DNA of 64,000 nucleotides from CAWCXF01 sp963799455 (GTDB lineage Bacteria; Pseudomonadota; Alphaproteobacteria; Rhodobacterales; Rhodobacteraceae): the NCBI GenBank assembly GCA_963799455.1, contig CAWCXF010000007.1:1054001-1118000 (forward strand), written 5' to 3'. The translations under genes and the position numbers were made by a program. Numbering within the stretch: the stretch's first letter is position 1; the number at the start of each line of letters is the position of its first letter. Below the pieces are notes generated by a model. It was not told the origin of the DNA and ran no database searches. It saw only the letters and a program-made list of their open reading frames with translations. Positions 18,201-26,008 of this stretch are shown here, piece by piece.

Positions 18201-19019
18201 TCAGGACCAGAGCGTGCGCTCCAGGTCGCCGTCGAACTCGGCCGAGGAGAAGCCGCCGCCCTGGAACAGGTCGCCCACGGGGTCGGGCCCGAGCTTGGCC
18301 TGCTCGGCCAGGGCGTGGTCGCGGTGGTCCTCGGCGCGGTGCCTGGGGCGGTAGCCGAGGCGGTAGGCGGCCGCGTTGTCCCACCAGGCCCGCGCGTTGG
18401 CGGAGGCGCCGTAGACCACCTCGTGGTGCAGGTCCGGGTGCTCCAGGCCGATGACGACGAGCTGGAACAGATCCTCCGGATGGAGCCAGATCGCCAGCCG
18501 CCGCTCATCGACGGGGCGCTCCGCGACGTTGCCGATGCGGATCGACAGGCACCGCATGCCGTGCTTGTCGGCGTGCAGCGCGCAGAGCGCCTCCCCGAAG
18601 GCCTTGGAGAGGCCGTAGCGCGAATCGGGCCGCACCCGCTCCTCGGTGCCGATCGGCCGGTGGCGGGGATACATGCCGACCGCGTGGTTCGACGACGCGA
18701 ACACCACGCGGCCCACGCCACGGCGGCGGGCGGCCTCCATCAGCGTCACCAGCCCCTGGATGTTGGCCGCGTCGATCGCGCCCCAGCCGGCCTCGACCGA
18801 CCGGCCGCCGAGATGGACCAGGCCGTCCACCCCCTCGCAGGCGGCCGCCATGGCGGCCGCGTCGTCGAGCGCGCCGCCGCGGAAGGTCTCGTTCTCGGCG
18901 AGGTCTGTCATCTCCACGCGGTCGCTCAGCACGACGCGCTGGTAGCGCGCGCGCAGCATCGGGCGCAGGCGCGAGCCCAGGTCGCCGGCGGCGCCGGTCA
19001 GAAGGATGGTGCGGGCCAT
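18201..19019 (-). CDS. NAD-dependent epimerase/dehydratase-family protein, uronate dehydrogenase-like
   Basis: A 272-residue short-chain dehydrogenase with the Rossmann motif GAAGDLG at 9-15 and the catalytic pair Tyr135 and Lys139 (YGLSK). The SSNHAVG segment at 109-115 and the later VVYGASANARAWWDN segment strongly resemble uronate dehydrogenases, which oxidise glucuronate or galacturonate to aldarolactones with NAD. It would feed the aldarate dehydratases of this run. The start has a GAGGAG site. The precise sugar is not deducible. Confidence 0.82.
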   Translation of the reverse strand: MARTILLTGAAGDLGSRLRPMLRARYQRVVLSDRVEMTDLAENETFRGGALDDAAAMAAACEGVDGLVHLGGRSVEAGWGAIDAANIQGLVTLMEAARRRGVGRVVFASSNHAVGMYPRHRPIGTEERVRPDSRYGLSKAFGEALCALHADKHGMRCLSIRIGNVAERPVDERRLAIWLHPEDLFQLVVIGLEHPDLHHEVVYGASANARAWWDNAAAYRLGYRPRHRAEDHRDHALAEQAKLGPDPVGDLFQGGGFSSAEFDGDLERTLWS

Positions 19020-19198
19020 GGGATCTCCTCGGCATGGGCGGCCCGCTCGACGGGCCCGCCGGAATGGTCGCGGGCCCCGGAGCCCCGGCGAGGGCGCCTC
19101 GCGCTCCTCGGCTCGGGCGGCCCTCGAAGCCGCTCGCGCAGGGCGCAGAGGCTTGCGCCGGAACCCCGTCGGGCGGCGTCCCGTCGGGCGTCGTCCCG

Positions 19199-20164
19199 TC
19201 AGGCGGCGGGGCGGTCGTCCTCCAGGTAGAAGCGCACGTTCTCCTCGAAGGACTCGTCGGCCACGAGACCCAGCGACAGGGCCTTGCGCGGGGCGTAGTC
19301 GTGGCGCCAGCCCGACACGATGCGCAGGGTCTCGGGCTCGTCGCGCCACTCGATCAGCGATGCGGGCTCCGGCCCGGCGACGGCGGTCATCGCGTCGATC
19401 ATCTGGCGGATCGACCAGGTTCGGCCGGGCATCGACAGGCAGCGGTTCTGGCCGAGATCCGCGGCCTCGATCTCGGCGCCCCTCACCAGGTTCTCGACGC
19501 AGCGGCGCGGGCTCAGGTAGTAGTGCAGGTAGTCCTCGCCCACCGGGCACACCGCCGTCTGCCCGTTCAACGGCTCGCGGATGATCGAGGACATGAACGA
19601 CGACGCCGCGCGGTTGGGCGCGCCCGGCCGCACCGCGATCGTCGGCAGCCGGAAGCCGCGGCCGTCCACGAAGCCGCGGCGCGAGTAGTCGTTCACGAGC
19701 AGCTCGCCCACCGCCTTCTGCGTGCCGTAGGAGGTCTGCGGGTTGAGCGCGGTCCAGTCCTCGACCGGGTCGGGCACCTCGCCGCCGAACACCGCGAGCG
19801 AGGAGGTGAACACCACCACCGGCGCCGTCCCGAGCGCCCGGCAGCGCTCCAGCACGTTGAGCACGCCGAAGAGGTTGACCCGCATGCCGATGTCGAAATC
19901 CGCCTCGGCATGGGCCGAGACGATGGCCGCGAGCAGGTAGATCACGTCCACCCGCTCGTCGATCGCGGCCTCCACGGCGGCCGGGTCGCCGATGTCGCAG
20001 GCGATGGCCTCGACCGCGAAGGGCGCCTCGACGGGCTCGGGGGCGGAGAGGTCGGCCAGCACGAGGCGGTCGATGTCGCGGCCCCTGAGCGTGCCGCGCT
20101 CGCCGAGCCACCGCGCGAGCTTGCGGCCGACGAGCCCGCCGCCGCCGATGATGAGGATGTCCAT
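19199..20164 (-). CDS. denD: D-erythronate dehydrogenase-like protein (DenD; NAD-dependent epimerase/dehydratase family)
   Basis: A 321-residue extended SDR protein. It shows GGGGLVGRK at residues 7-15, TSSLAVFGG and the catalytic YGTQK. Its overall pattern (for example SYGTQKAVGELL and the VRPGAPNRAASSF segment) matches DenD enzymes, which oxidise D-erythronate to 2-oxo-tetronate. This would give the OtnI-OtnK-OtnC block a second entry point next to LtnD. The 179-bp gap to the next gene downstream contains short direct repeats (cgtcgggcg) and no gene. Confidence 0.8.
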   Translation of the reverse strand: MDILIIGGGGLVGRKLARWLGERGTLRGRDIDRLVLADLSAPEPVEAPFAVEAIACDIGDPAAVEAAIDERVDVIYLLAAIVSAHAEADFDIGMRVNLFGVLNVLERCRALGTAPVVVFTSSLAVFGGEVPDPVEDWTALNPQTSYGTQKAVGELLVNDYSRRGFVDGRGFRLPTIAVRPGAPNRAASSFMSSIIREPLNGQTAVCPVGEDYLHYYLSPRRCVENLVRGAEIEAADLGQNRCLSMPGRTWSIRQMIDAMTAVAGPEPASLIEWRDEPETLRIVSGWRHDYAPRKALSLGLVADESFEENVRFYLEDDRPAA

Positions 20165-20237
20165 TCGCCGCCCACCGTGGCTGGGGTTGAGGGGAGGGCG
20201 ACGGGCCGCCGCCCCCCGGGGGTCGAGGCGCGCTCGC

Positions 20238-21248
20238 TCAGCCGCCCAGGCCGATGCGGTCGATGAACGCCTTGTGGCTCTCGACGATGGACGCGGTCTC
20301 GGGGGTCTTCTGGGCCCATTCGTCCCAGGCCGCGCGGGCGGCGGCGCGGAAGGTCGCGCGGTCCTCGGGCGACCAGTCGTAGATCGTCACGCCCTGCTCG
20401 GGCAGCGTGGCCAGCGCCTCGCCGTTCTCGACCAGGGTGAGCATCATCAGGTCCATCGCCAGGTTCTTCTGCGCCGACGTGATGATGGCGCGGTGGGCCT
20501 CGGGCATCGCCTCCCACACGCTCGTGTTGCACGCGAGATGGTCCGAGGACATCGAGTGGAAGCCCGGGAAGGTGGTGTGCTTGGCGATGTCGTAGAGCCC
20601 CGTGCCCACGTTGTTGGCGAGCGACGAGGCGTCGGCGCCGTCGACGATGCCGGTCTCGAGCGCGGTGAAGATCTCGGTGAAGTCCATCACCACGGGCTTG
20701 GCGCCGAGCGAGGCGAAGATCTCGGACTCCATCCCCGGCGGCGAGCGGAACTTCCAGTTGGTGAGGTCGGCGGGGCCGTTGAGCGGCGCGGTCGAGACGA
20801 GCGACTCCTGCCCGCCGATGTGGGCGCCCACGAAGGTCATGCCGTTGGCGTTGTAGAGCTCGTTGATCTGCTCGCGCCCGCCGCCGTACTCGATCCAGGC
20901 CTGGTACTGGAGCGGCGTGTCGTAGCCGCCCATGGTGTCGGCGACGAACTGGAAGGCCGGGTTCTTGCCGGTCTGGTAGGAGCCGTTGGTCATGTCGCAG
21001 TCGAGGATCCCGGAGGCGGCCGCGTCGAAGGTCTCGGCCGAGTCCACGACCGAGGCCGAGTAGAACATCTCGATCGCGATGTCGCCGCCCGACATGGCCT
21101 CCACGTCCTTGACGAACTCGGCGATCAGGCGCCCTTGCGTCGATTCGGGCGCGATGTGGTTCTGGATCCGCAGCGTGGTGGTCTGCGCGAAGGCCCCGCC
21201 GGCCGTGACGGCCGCGGCGAGGGTGGTGACGATGGCGGTGGTCCGCAT
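20238..21248 (-). CDS. Second TRAP substrate-binding protein DctP (no permease of its own)
   Basis: A 336-residue periplasmic binding protein with a signal peptide (residues 1-21, ending AFA). It is clearly paralogous to the DctP at 11975-12988: both share MFYSASVVD, FDAAASGILDCDMT, YQTGKNPAFQFV, FRSPPGME, ETGIVDGADAS and YDWS-EDRATFR. No dctQ or dctM lies beside it, so it may deliver another acid sugar to the DctQM complex 9 kb downstream. A GGGAGGA site precedes the ATG. The differences lie mostly in the segments around the binding cleft. Confidence 0.9.
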   Translation of the reverse strand: MRTTAIVTTLAAAVTAGGAFAQTTTLRIQNHIAPESTQGRLIAEFVKDVEAMSGGDIAIEMFYSASVVDSAETFDAAASGILDCDMTNGSYQTGKNPAFQFVADTMGGYDTPLQYQAWIEYGGGREQINELYNANGMTFVGAHIGGQESLVSTAPLNGPADLTNWKFRSPPGMESEIFASLGAKPVVMDFTEIFTALETGIVDGADASSLANNVGTGLYDIAKHTTFPGFHSMSSDHLACNTSVWEAMPEAHRAIITSAQKNLAMDLMMLTLVENGEALATLPEQGVTIYDWSPEDRATFRAAARAAWDEWAQKTPETASIVESHKAFIDRIGLGG

Positions 21249-21322
21249 GCTGTCCTCCCTGGTGACGCGGCGATCATCGGCCGGGACGCGCCGGGATGCC
21301 AGAGGATCCGGCCCGCACGCCG

Positions 21323-22237
21323 TCAGGGGCCGACCGGGACCAGCGCGCCGGGCGCCCCGACCACCCGCGCCGCCAGCGCCATCGCGCCTCGGAGCGCGGG
21401 CTCCAGCGCGGCCCCCCCGACCAGCGCCGCGAGGAGCCCCGCGTCGAACGCGTCGCCCGCCGCGGTGGTGTCGACCACCTCGCGCACCGGCACCGGGTCG
21501 AGCCGCAGCGACCCCTCCTCGGCCGACCACGCATGCAGCGGGCGCGCGCCGTCCTTGACCGCCACCAGCGACGCGCCCCCCTCGCGGTAGCGCGCGATCG
21601 TCTCGCGCGGCGAGGCGTCGCCGAACCACGCCGCCTCCTCGTCGAAGCTCGGCAGCACGATGTCGGCCACCGCGGCCCCGGCCATCAGCCCCGCGCGCAT
21701 CTCGCCCGGCCCGCGCCACAGCCGCGGGCGCATGTTGGTGTCGAAGGCGGTGATCGCGCCGGCCGCGCGGGCGCGCGCGAGCGCGGCGCAGAGGCGCTCG
21801 CGGCCCTCGGGCGGCAGGATCGCCAGGGTGATCCCGGAGAAGAACGCGACGCCCGCGCCCGCGAGCGCCCGGTCGAGCCAGTCCGGATCGTCGGCCAGCA
21901 GCCGCGCCGCCGACTGGCCGCGCCAGTAGGAGAAGCTGCGCTCGCCGTCCTGGAGCGCGATCAGGTAGAGCCCGACCGTGCGGTCCGCGACCCGGCGCAC
22001 CGTGCCGATGTCGATGCCGGCGCCCTCCATGAAGGCCAGCATCGCGTCCGACGCGGCGTCCGTGCCGACGCAGCTGGCGTAGCCGACGCGCCAGCCCACG
22101 GGCAGCAGGCGGCGCGCGTACCAGGCGGTGTTGAAGCTGTCGCCGGCATGGCCCATCCGGTGGAGGCCGCCGCCCGCGGGCGCGATCTCGACCATGCACT
22201 CGCCGATCGCCAGCAGCGAGGCCGCGCGCGGCCTCAC
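21323..22237 (-). CDS. kdgK: PfkB-family sugar kinase, 2-keto-3-deoxygluconate kinase-like
   Basis: A ribokinase/PfkB-family kinase of about 304 residues. The N-terminal GECMVEI and GDSFNTAWYARRL motifs and the C-terminal DTTAAGDAF, with the catalytic Asp and anion hole, are typical of KdgK, which makes 2-keto-3-deoxy-6-phosphogluconate. This is the expected fate of the dehydratase products in this cluster. I chose GTG 22237, which overlaps the lysE-family stop (GTGA) in the style of this operon; a GTG at 22261 is the alternative. Neither has a strong ribosome site. Confidence 0.85.
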   Translation of the reverse strand: MRPRAASLLAIGECMVEIAPAGGGLHRMGHAGDSFNTAWYARRLLPVGWRVGYASCVGTDAASDAMLAFMEGAGIDIGTVRRVADRTVGLYLIALQDGERSFSYWRGQSAARLLADDPDWLDRALAGAGVAFFSGITLAILPPEGRERLCAALARARAAGAITAFDTNMRPRLWRGPGEMRAGLMAGAAVADIVLPSFDEEAAWFGDASPRETIARYREGGASLVAVKDGARPLHAWSAEEGSLRLDPVPVREVVDTTAAGDAFDAGLLAALVGGAALEPALRGAMALAARVVGAPGALVPVGP

Positions 22238-22836
22238 CACGGGCCCCGCATCGCCGACCACGCCGCGAGCGCCACCACCCCCAGCATCGCGGCGGCCATG
22301 GCGAGGTTGATCCGCCGCTGGACGGCGGCCGACGGGCTCAGCCGGCGCAGCGCGACCCCGGCCTGGAGCCAGGCGAGGTGGATCGGGATCCAGATGGCGC
22401 CGATCACGACCAGCTTGAGCGCGGTCTCGGCCGCGAGGCTGCCGGGGTGGAAGGGGAAGCCCGAGAACAGCGCCGCGTTGACCGCGTAGGCCTTGGGGTT
22501 GATCGCCTGGAGCGCGATGCCCGCGCCCAGGCCGGGGGCGCCCGTGGCCTCCGCGAAGGCGATCCGCGAGCCCGCGAGCGCGATGCGGGCCGCGAGGAAC
22601 AGCAGGTAGGCCACCGACGCCGCCGTCAGGACGCCGCGCAGCACCGGCGAGGCCAGCACCGCCGCCGCGAGCCCCGAGATCACCGCCACGGCCACCAGGT
22701 TGGTGCCGACGAAGAGCCCCGCGACGTAAGCGAGCCCGAAGCGGAAGCCGTAGGCCGCGCCGACGCCCGCCGTCGAGAGCACCCCCGGCCCCGGCGTCGC
22801 GATCAGCAGCAGCACCGCCGCGGCGAAGCTCAGCAC
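22234..22836 (-). CDS. LysE/RhtB-family exporter
   Basis: A 200-residue inner-membrane protein of about six helices. The family signature TPGPGVL is near residue 14 and NPKAYAVN near 113. LysE/RhtB proteins export amino acids or related small metabolites. It is the first gene of the long minus-strand run and is divergent from the GarR-type reductase at 23030. The start is a GTG at 22836 without a clear ribosome site. Its link to sugar-acid metabolism is unproven. Confidence 0.82.
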   Translation of the reverse strand: MLSFAAAVLLLIATPGPGVLSTAGVGAAYGFRFGLAYVAGLFVGTNLVAVAVISGLAAAVLASPVLRGVLTAASVAYLLFLAARIALAGSRIAFAEATGAPGLGAGIALQAINPKAYAVNAALFSGFPFHPGSLAAETALKLVVIGAIWIPIHLAWLQAGVALRRLSPSAAVQRRINLAMAAAMLGVVALAAWSAMRGPW

Positions 22837-23029
22837 GCGCGTCTCACGGCTCGGTCGCGCCCCCTCATGGTCCCCGCCCCCCGCGTCGTCCCGACCGGTC
22901 TACACCATCGCGGTCCCCGCGGCGACGCGGTCTCGGCGCGTCCGCCGCCGCTTCGGCTTGCATCGCCCCGCCCCGCCTCTACCGTCCGTGCCGACCGGCG
23001 CTCGGCTGCGCCGCAGGGGAGGGACGGGC

Positions 23030-23965
23030 ATGGCAGGCGCGGACGACAAGCCGGCGATCGGCTTCATCGGCGTGGGATTGATGGGCCACGGCATGGCCGG
23101 GAACATCCTCGAGGGCGGCTACGCGCTCCAGGTCAAGGGCAACCGCAACCGCGAGCCCGTGGACGACCTCGTGGGCCGCGGCGCGGTCGAGGCCGAGAGC
23201 GCGCGCGCCATGGCCGAGACCTGCGACATCGTCCATCTGTGCCTGTCGAACAGCCCCCAGGTCGAGGCGGTGATCCGGGGCGAGGACGGGATCCTGGCCT
23301 CGGGCAAGTCCGGCCTCATCGTCATCGACGCGACGACGGCCGACCCCACCTCCACCGCCGCGCTCGCCGCCGAGCTGGAGGCCGCCGGCATGACCCTGGT
23401 GGACGCGCCCCTGGGACGGACGCCGAAGGAGGCCGAGGCCGGCACGCTCGACGCCATGGTGGGCTGCTCGCCCGAGGTCTTCGAGCGCGTGCGCCCGGTG
23501 ATCGAGTGCTGGGCGGGCACCATCAACCACGTCGGCCCCGTGGGCTCGGCGCACCGCATGAAGCTGGTGATGAACTTCGTCTCGATGGGCTACGCGGCGC
23601 TCTACGCCGAGGCGCTGACGATGGGCGTCAAGGCGGGGCTGAGCCCCCAGACGGTGCGCGACGTGATCGGCGCGAGCCGGATGTCCTGCGGCTTCTACGA
23701 GACCTTCATGGCCTACGCCGTGGGCCGCGACCGCGACGCGCACAAGTTCACGATCCAGAACGCCGCCAAGGATGTGCGCTACGCCGCCGCGATGGCCGAG
23801 GAGGCCGGCGTGACCAACCTCATGGGCTCGGCGATCAAGCACGCCTTCACCCTGGCCGAAGCGGCGGGCAAGTCCGAGGACTACGTGCCGATGCTGTCGG
23901 ACTTCGTGGCGGGGTTGAACGGGCTCGATCTGGAGAAGGCGGTGCGGGAGGGGGAGGGGAGCTAG
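23030..23965 (+). CDS. NAD(P)-dependent 3-hydroxyisobutyrate dehydrogenase-family protein (tartronate semialdehyde reductase-like)
   Basis: A 311-residue beta-hydroxyacid dehydrogenase. It has GVGLMG at residues 14-19, the substrate-binding DAPLGRTP, and the catalytic Lys in HRMKLVMNF. The ATG at 23030 has a GGGGAGGGA site; an upstream in-frame GTG is less likely. It is divergent from the catabolic run, with 193 bp between the start codons. The family includes tartronate semialdehyde (GarR), threonate and succinic semialdehyde reductases. The context suggests sugar-acid catabolism, but the motif region departs from the usual DAPVSGG, so the substrate is open. Confidence 0.82.
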   Translation: MAGADDKPAIGFIGVGLMGHGMAGNILEGGYALQVKGNRNREPVDDLVGRGAVEAESARAMAETCDIVHLCLSNSPQVEAVIRGEDGILASGKSGLIVIDATTADPTSTAALAAELEAAGMTLVDAPLGRTPKEAEAGTLDAMVGCSPEVFERVRPVIECWAGTINHVGPVGSAHRMKLVMNFVSMGYAALYAEALTMGVKAGLSPQTVRDVIGASRMSCGFYETFMAYAVGRDRDAHKFTIQNAAKDVRYAAAMAEEAGVTNLMGSAIKHAFTLAEAAGKSEDYVPMLSDFVAGLNGLDLEKAVREGEGS

Positions 23966-24038
23966 CAAGGGCCGAAGCGCCGCTTGTGCGAGGAGGCGGT
24001 GGCGCCATAGAATGGCGACGATGGCCGTCGGAGGCGTC

Positions 24039-24266
24039 ATGCCCAACATCTCCCTTCCAGAGGCGATGCAGGACTACGCGGAGCGGCAAGTCGAGGCCGG
24101 CGTCTACGCCAACCTCTCGGAAGTGATGCGCGCCGGGCTGCGCAAGCTGATGGACGAGGACGGCGCGACGGCCTTCTACCTCCTGCGCCGGGATCTGTCC
24201 GTGGCGGCGTCGGAGCCCACCGAGGAGGTCGATCTGCGCGCCCTGCTCGTCGGTAGAGGTGACTGA
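24039..24266 (+). CDS. ParD-type (CopG/RHH) antitoxin, apparently without toxin gene
   Basis: A 75-residue protein with a ribbon-helix-helix start (PNISLPEAMQDYAERQV) and the typical GVYANLSEVMRAGLRKLMDE helix pair of type II ParD antitoxins. ATG 24039 is preferred over the in-frame ATG 24012 because of a GGAGG site 4 bases upstream and because family members begin here. ParD normally represses its operon and neutralises a ParE RNase-fold toxin encoded just downstream. No ParE-like frame follows. The sequence after the stop turns AT-richer and belongs to another broken gene. Confidence 0.8.
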   Translation: MPNISLPEAMQDYAERQVEAGVYANLSEVMRAGLRKLMDEDGATAFYLLRRDLSVAASEPTEEVDLRALLVGRGD

Positions 24267-24370
24267 GCACGGGTGAAAATCAGGCCTTTAGACCCGATAC
24301 CTGGATGACGCACGGCCGGCGTCCTGATAAGGAGCTTTGGCCGAGTAGAGTGTATGCATCTCTACGGTTT

Positions 24371-24990
24371 CTACAGGGCAGGCAGATGGAAAGGGTTTGC
24401 GATCGGCCCTACATTATTGAAAAGATGATCGAACGCAACCTCTACGCCACCACCTGCTTGACCATAAAGCGGAACCCCTGCTCCACATCTACATGGCATA
24501 TTCGTAGGAGGGCGAAGTTCCCATCGGAAACAGGCGGGTAGGAGTCCCGGCAGAGCGAGTCTAGACACCGCTGCAAAACCCGTCGGCATGAATGATAACT
24601 CAGATGCAGGGGCGGTAAATGTTCCGGGTATAACTTCTCCTTTAGCCTGATCTATGCGTCGGCTAGTTGGAAGCGCTTCCCAGCGATAGAGCACTTCGTT
24701 CGGTCCGGTCAAGCCGATAAAGGGAAGATGCCCATAGGTCCATTTTGGCGGCTGTGGAGCGCCAGGTAGCGGGCCTATCGGAAATATTGTAAAGTAGTTG
24801 AGTTGAGAAATCGAAGTAACTGACCTAGGCTTCAGACTGAGTGGCTCCAGTTCACGGAGCCAAGCAGAGAAAGCCTCTCTTCGTGCCTCGTAATCAGTGA
24901 CAGAAGTGCTCCTTTGCCATTCTAGCTGAAGAAAGCCTTGGAGATCACCCTCCGGCTAATATATGTCTCTACAGTTTAGCGCGATTTGAC
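24371..24990 (-). pseudogene. 3' part of an unrecognised low-GC gene split by insertion sequences
   Basis: On the minus strand one frame stays open from the insertion boundary (24990) to a stop at 24371, apart from one TAG at 24958-24956. The encoded 195 residues after that TAG read like real protein (segments such as YGHLPFIGLTGPNEVLYRWE and NNVGPIANPFHLPAL) but match no family I can name. GC content is far below that of the neighbours (about 40% near 24781-24840). Removing the composite insertion and one 9-bp duplication joins this frame exactly to the fragment at 28455-28578, giving about 248 codons with a single amber. The gene is non-functional now. Confidence 0.65.
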
Positions 24991-25244
24991 CCCCGATGAG
25001 GCCTTGTTGCACGAAGCCTGCCCGGGATTTACATTGCCGGTCCAGCGGCATAGCTGGGCGTCATGTCCAAGCCTGCCCCGACGCGCTACCGCACCCTGAA
25101 CTGGTCCGCCTACAACGCGTCGCTGCGTGAGCGTGGATCGCTGACCGTCTGGTTGTAAGCGTCCGGGCTCCCTGCACTGCCGGAGGCGGGGCTACGGGGA
25201 GATGATGTCCATTAGGAGATGATGGACACTATCGGGACCTCGGG

Positions 25245-25619
25245 GTGGGTGGACGACGCAAGCGCAGGGTGTGGTCGGACGCCGAGAAGCGGATGATCTG
25301 CGTGCAGGCACGGCTGCCCGGCATCTCCGTGAGCCAGGTCGCGCGGCGCTACGACGTCAACGCCAACCTAGTGTTCAGCTGGCTGAGGAACCCGCGCTTC
25401 GCGCCCGACGAGGCGGCCGTGGAGGAGCACGTGGGGTTCCTTCCGGTCGAGATCGTCGATGCCGGTGTGGAGCCAGATCGCGAGCCCGTCGAGGCGGATG
25501 CGCCGGCGCCTGCGGGCCGGATCGAGCTGGAGCTCGCGGGCGGTCACCGGCTTCAGGTCGTGGGGCCCTACGATCCGGAGGCGCTGGCGCGGCTGATCCG
25601 CGGGCTGTCGGGCCCGTGA
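25245..25619 (+). CDS. tnpA: IS66 family accessory protein TnpA
   Basis: A 124-residue protein with an N-terminal helix-turn-helix (RVWSDAEKRMICVQARLPGISVSQVARRYDVNANLVF) as in IS66 OrfA/IS3 OrfA-like proteins, and an acidic, proline-rich C-terminal part. It is needed with TnpB and TnpC for IS66 transposition, probably through DNA binding. The start is a GTG at 25245; no ATG lies in frame. Its stop overlaps the tnpB GTG by four bases. Confidence 0.85.
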   Translation: MGGRRKRRVWSDAEKRMICVQARLPGISVSQVARRYDVNANLVFSWLRNPRFAPDEAAVEEHVGFLPVEIVDAGVEPDREPVEADAPAPAGRIELELAGGHRLQVVGPYDPEALARLIRGLSGP

Positions 25620-25963
25620 TCCCGGTCCCTGTGGGCACGCGGGTCTGGCTCGCGGCGGGGGTGACCGACATGCGCCGCGGCTTCGCCTCGCTGGCGGCGC
25701 AGATCGAGAAGACCCTCGAGCTCGACCCCTATGCCGGGCACCTCTTCATCTTCCGGGGCAGACGCGGCGACCTGATCAAGGTGATCTGGTTCGACGGGCA
25801 GGGCTCGTGCCTGTTCTCCAAGAGGCTGGAGCGGGGCCGCTTCGCCTGGCCCTCGGCGAGCGAGGGCAAGGTGGCGCTGACCGCGGCGCAGACGGCGATG
25901 CTGCTCGAGGGCCTGGACTGGAGGACCCCGGCCCGCCCATGGCGGCCGCTGAAGGCAGGATAA
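25616..25963 (+). CDS. tnpB: IS66 family accessory protein TnpB (Orf2)
   Basis: A 115-residue protein with the family hallmarks TDMRRGFASLA near residue 17, LFIFRGRRGDLIKV and the IWFDGQGSCLFSKRLERGRF segment. The GTG start at 25616 overlaps the tnpA stop (GTGA). The biochemical role of IS66 TnpB is not well defined, but the gene is required with tnpA and tnpC. Length is normal for the family. Confidence 0.92.
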   Translation: MIPVPVGTRVWLAAGVTDMRRGFASLAAQIEKTLELDPYAGHLFIFRGRRGDLIKVIWFDGQGSCLFSKRLERGRFAWPSASEGKVALTAAQTAMLLEGLDWRTPARPWRPLKAG

Positions 25964-26008
25964 TATCGTCCTGCCAGCCGGTTGGGGATCCCCAACCGGC
26001 ACCTCGCC

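Noticed and set aside
17784..19229. Plus-strand frame of about 480 codons starting in the G-rich array
   Set aside because: Its start is repeat sequence (GEEGGRAKR pattern) and the rest is antisense to the uronate dehydrogenase-like gene.
24305..24541. A 78-codon plus-strand frame as the missing ParE toxin
   Set aside because: It shows no ParE features (no RxxR/GYR strand pattern) and overlaps the clearly better minus-strand frame of the split gene.
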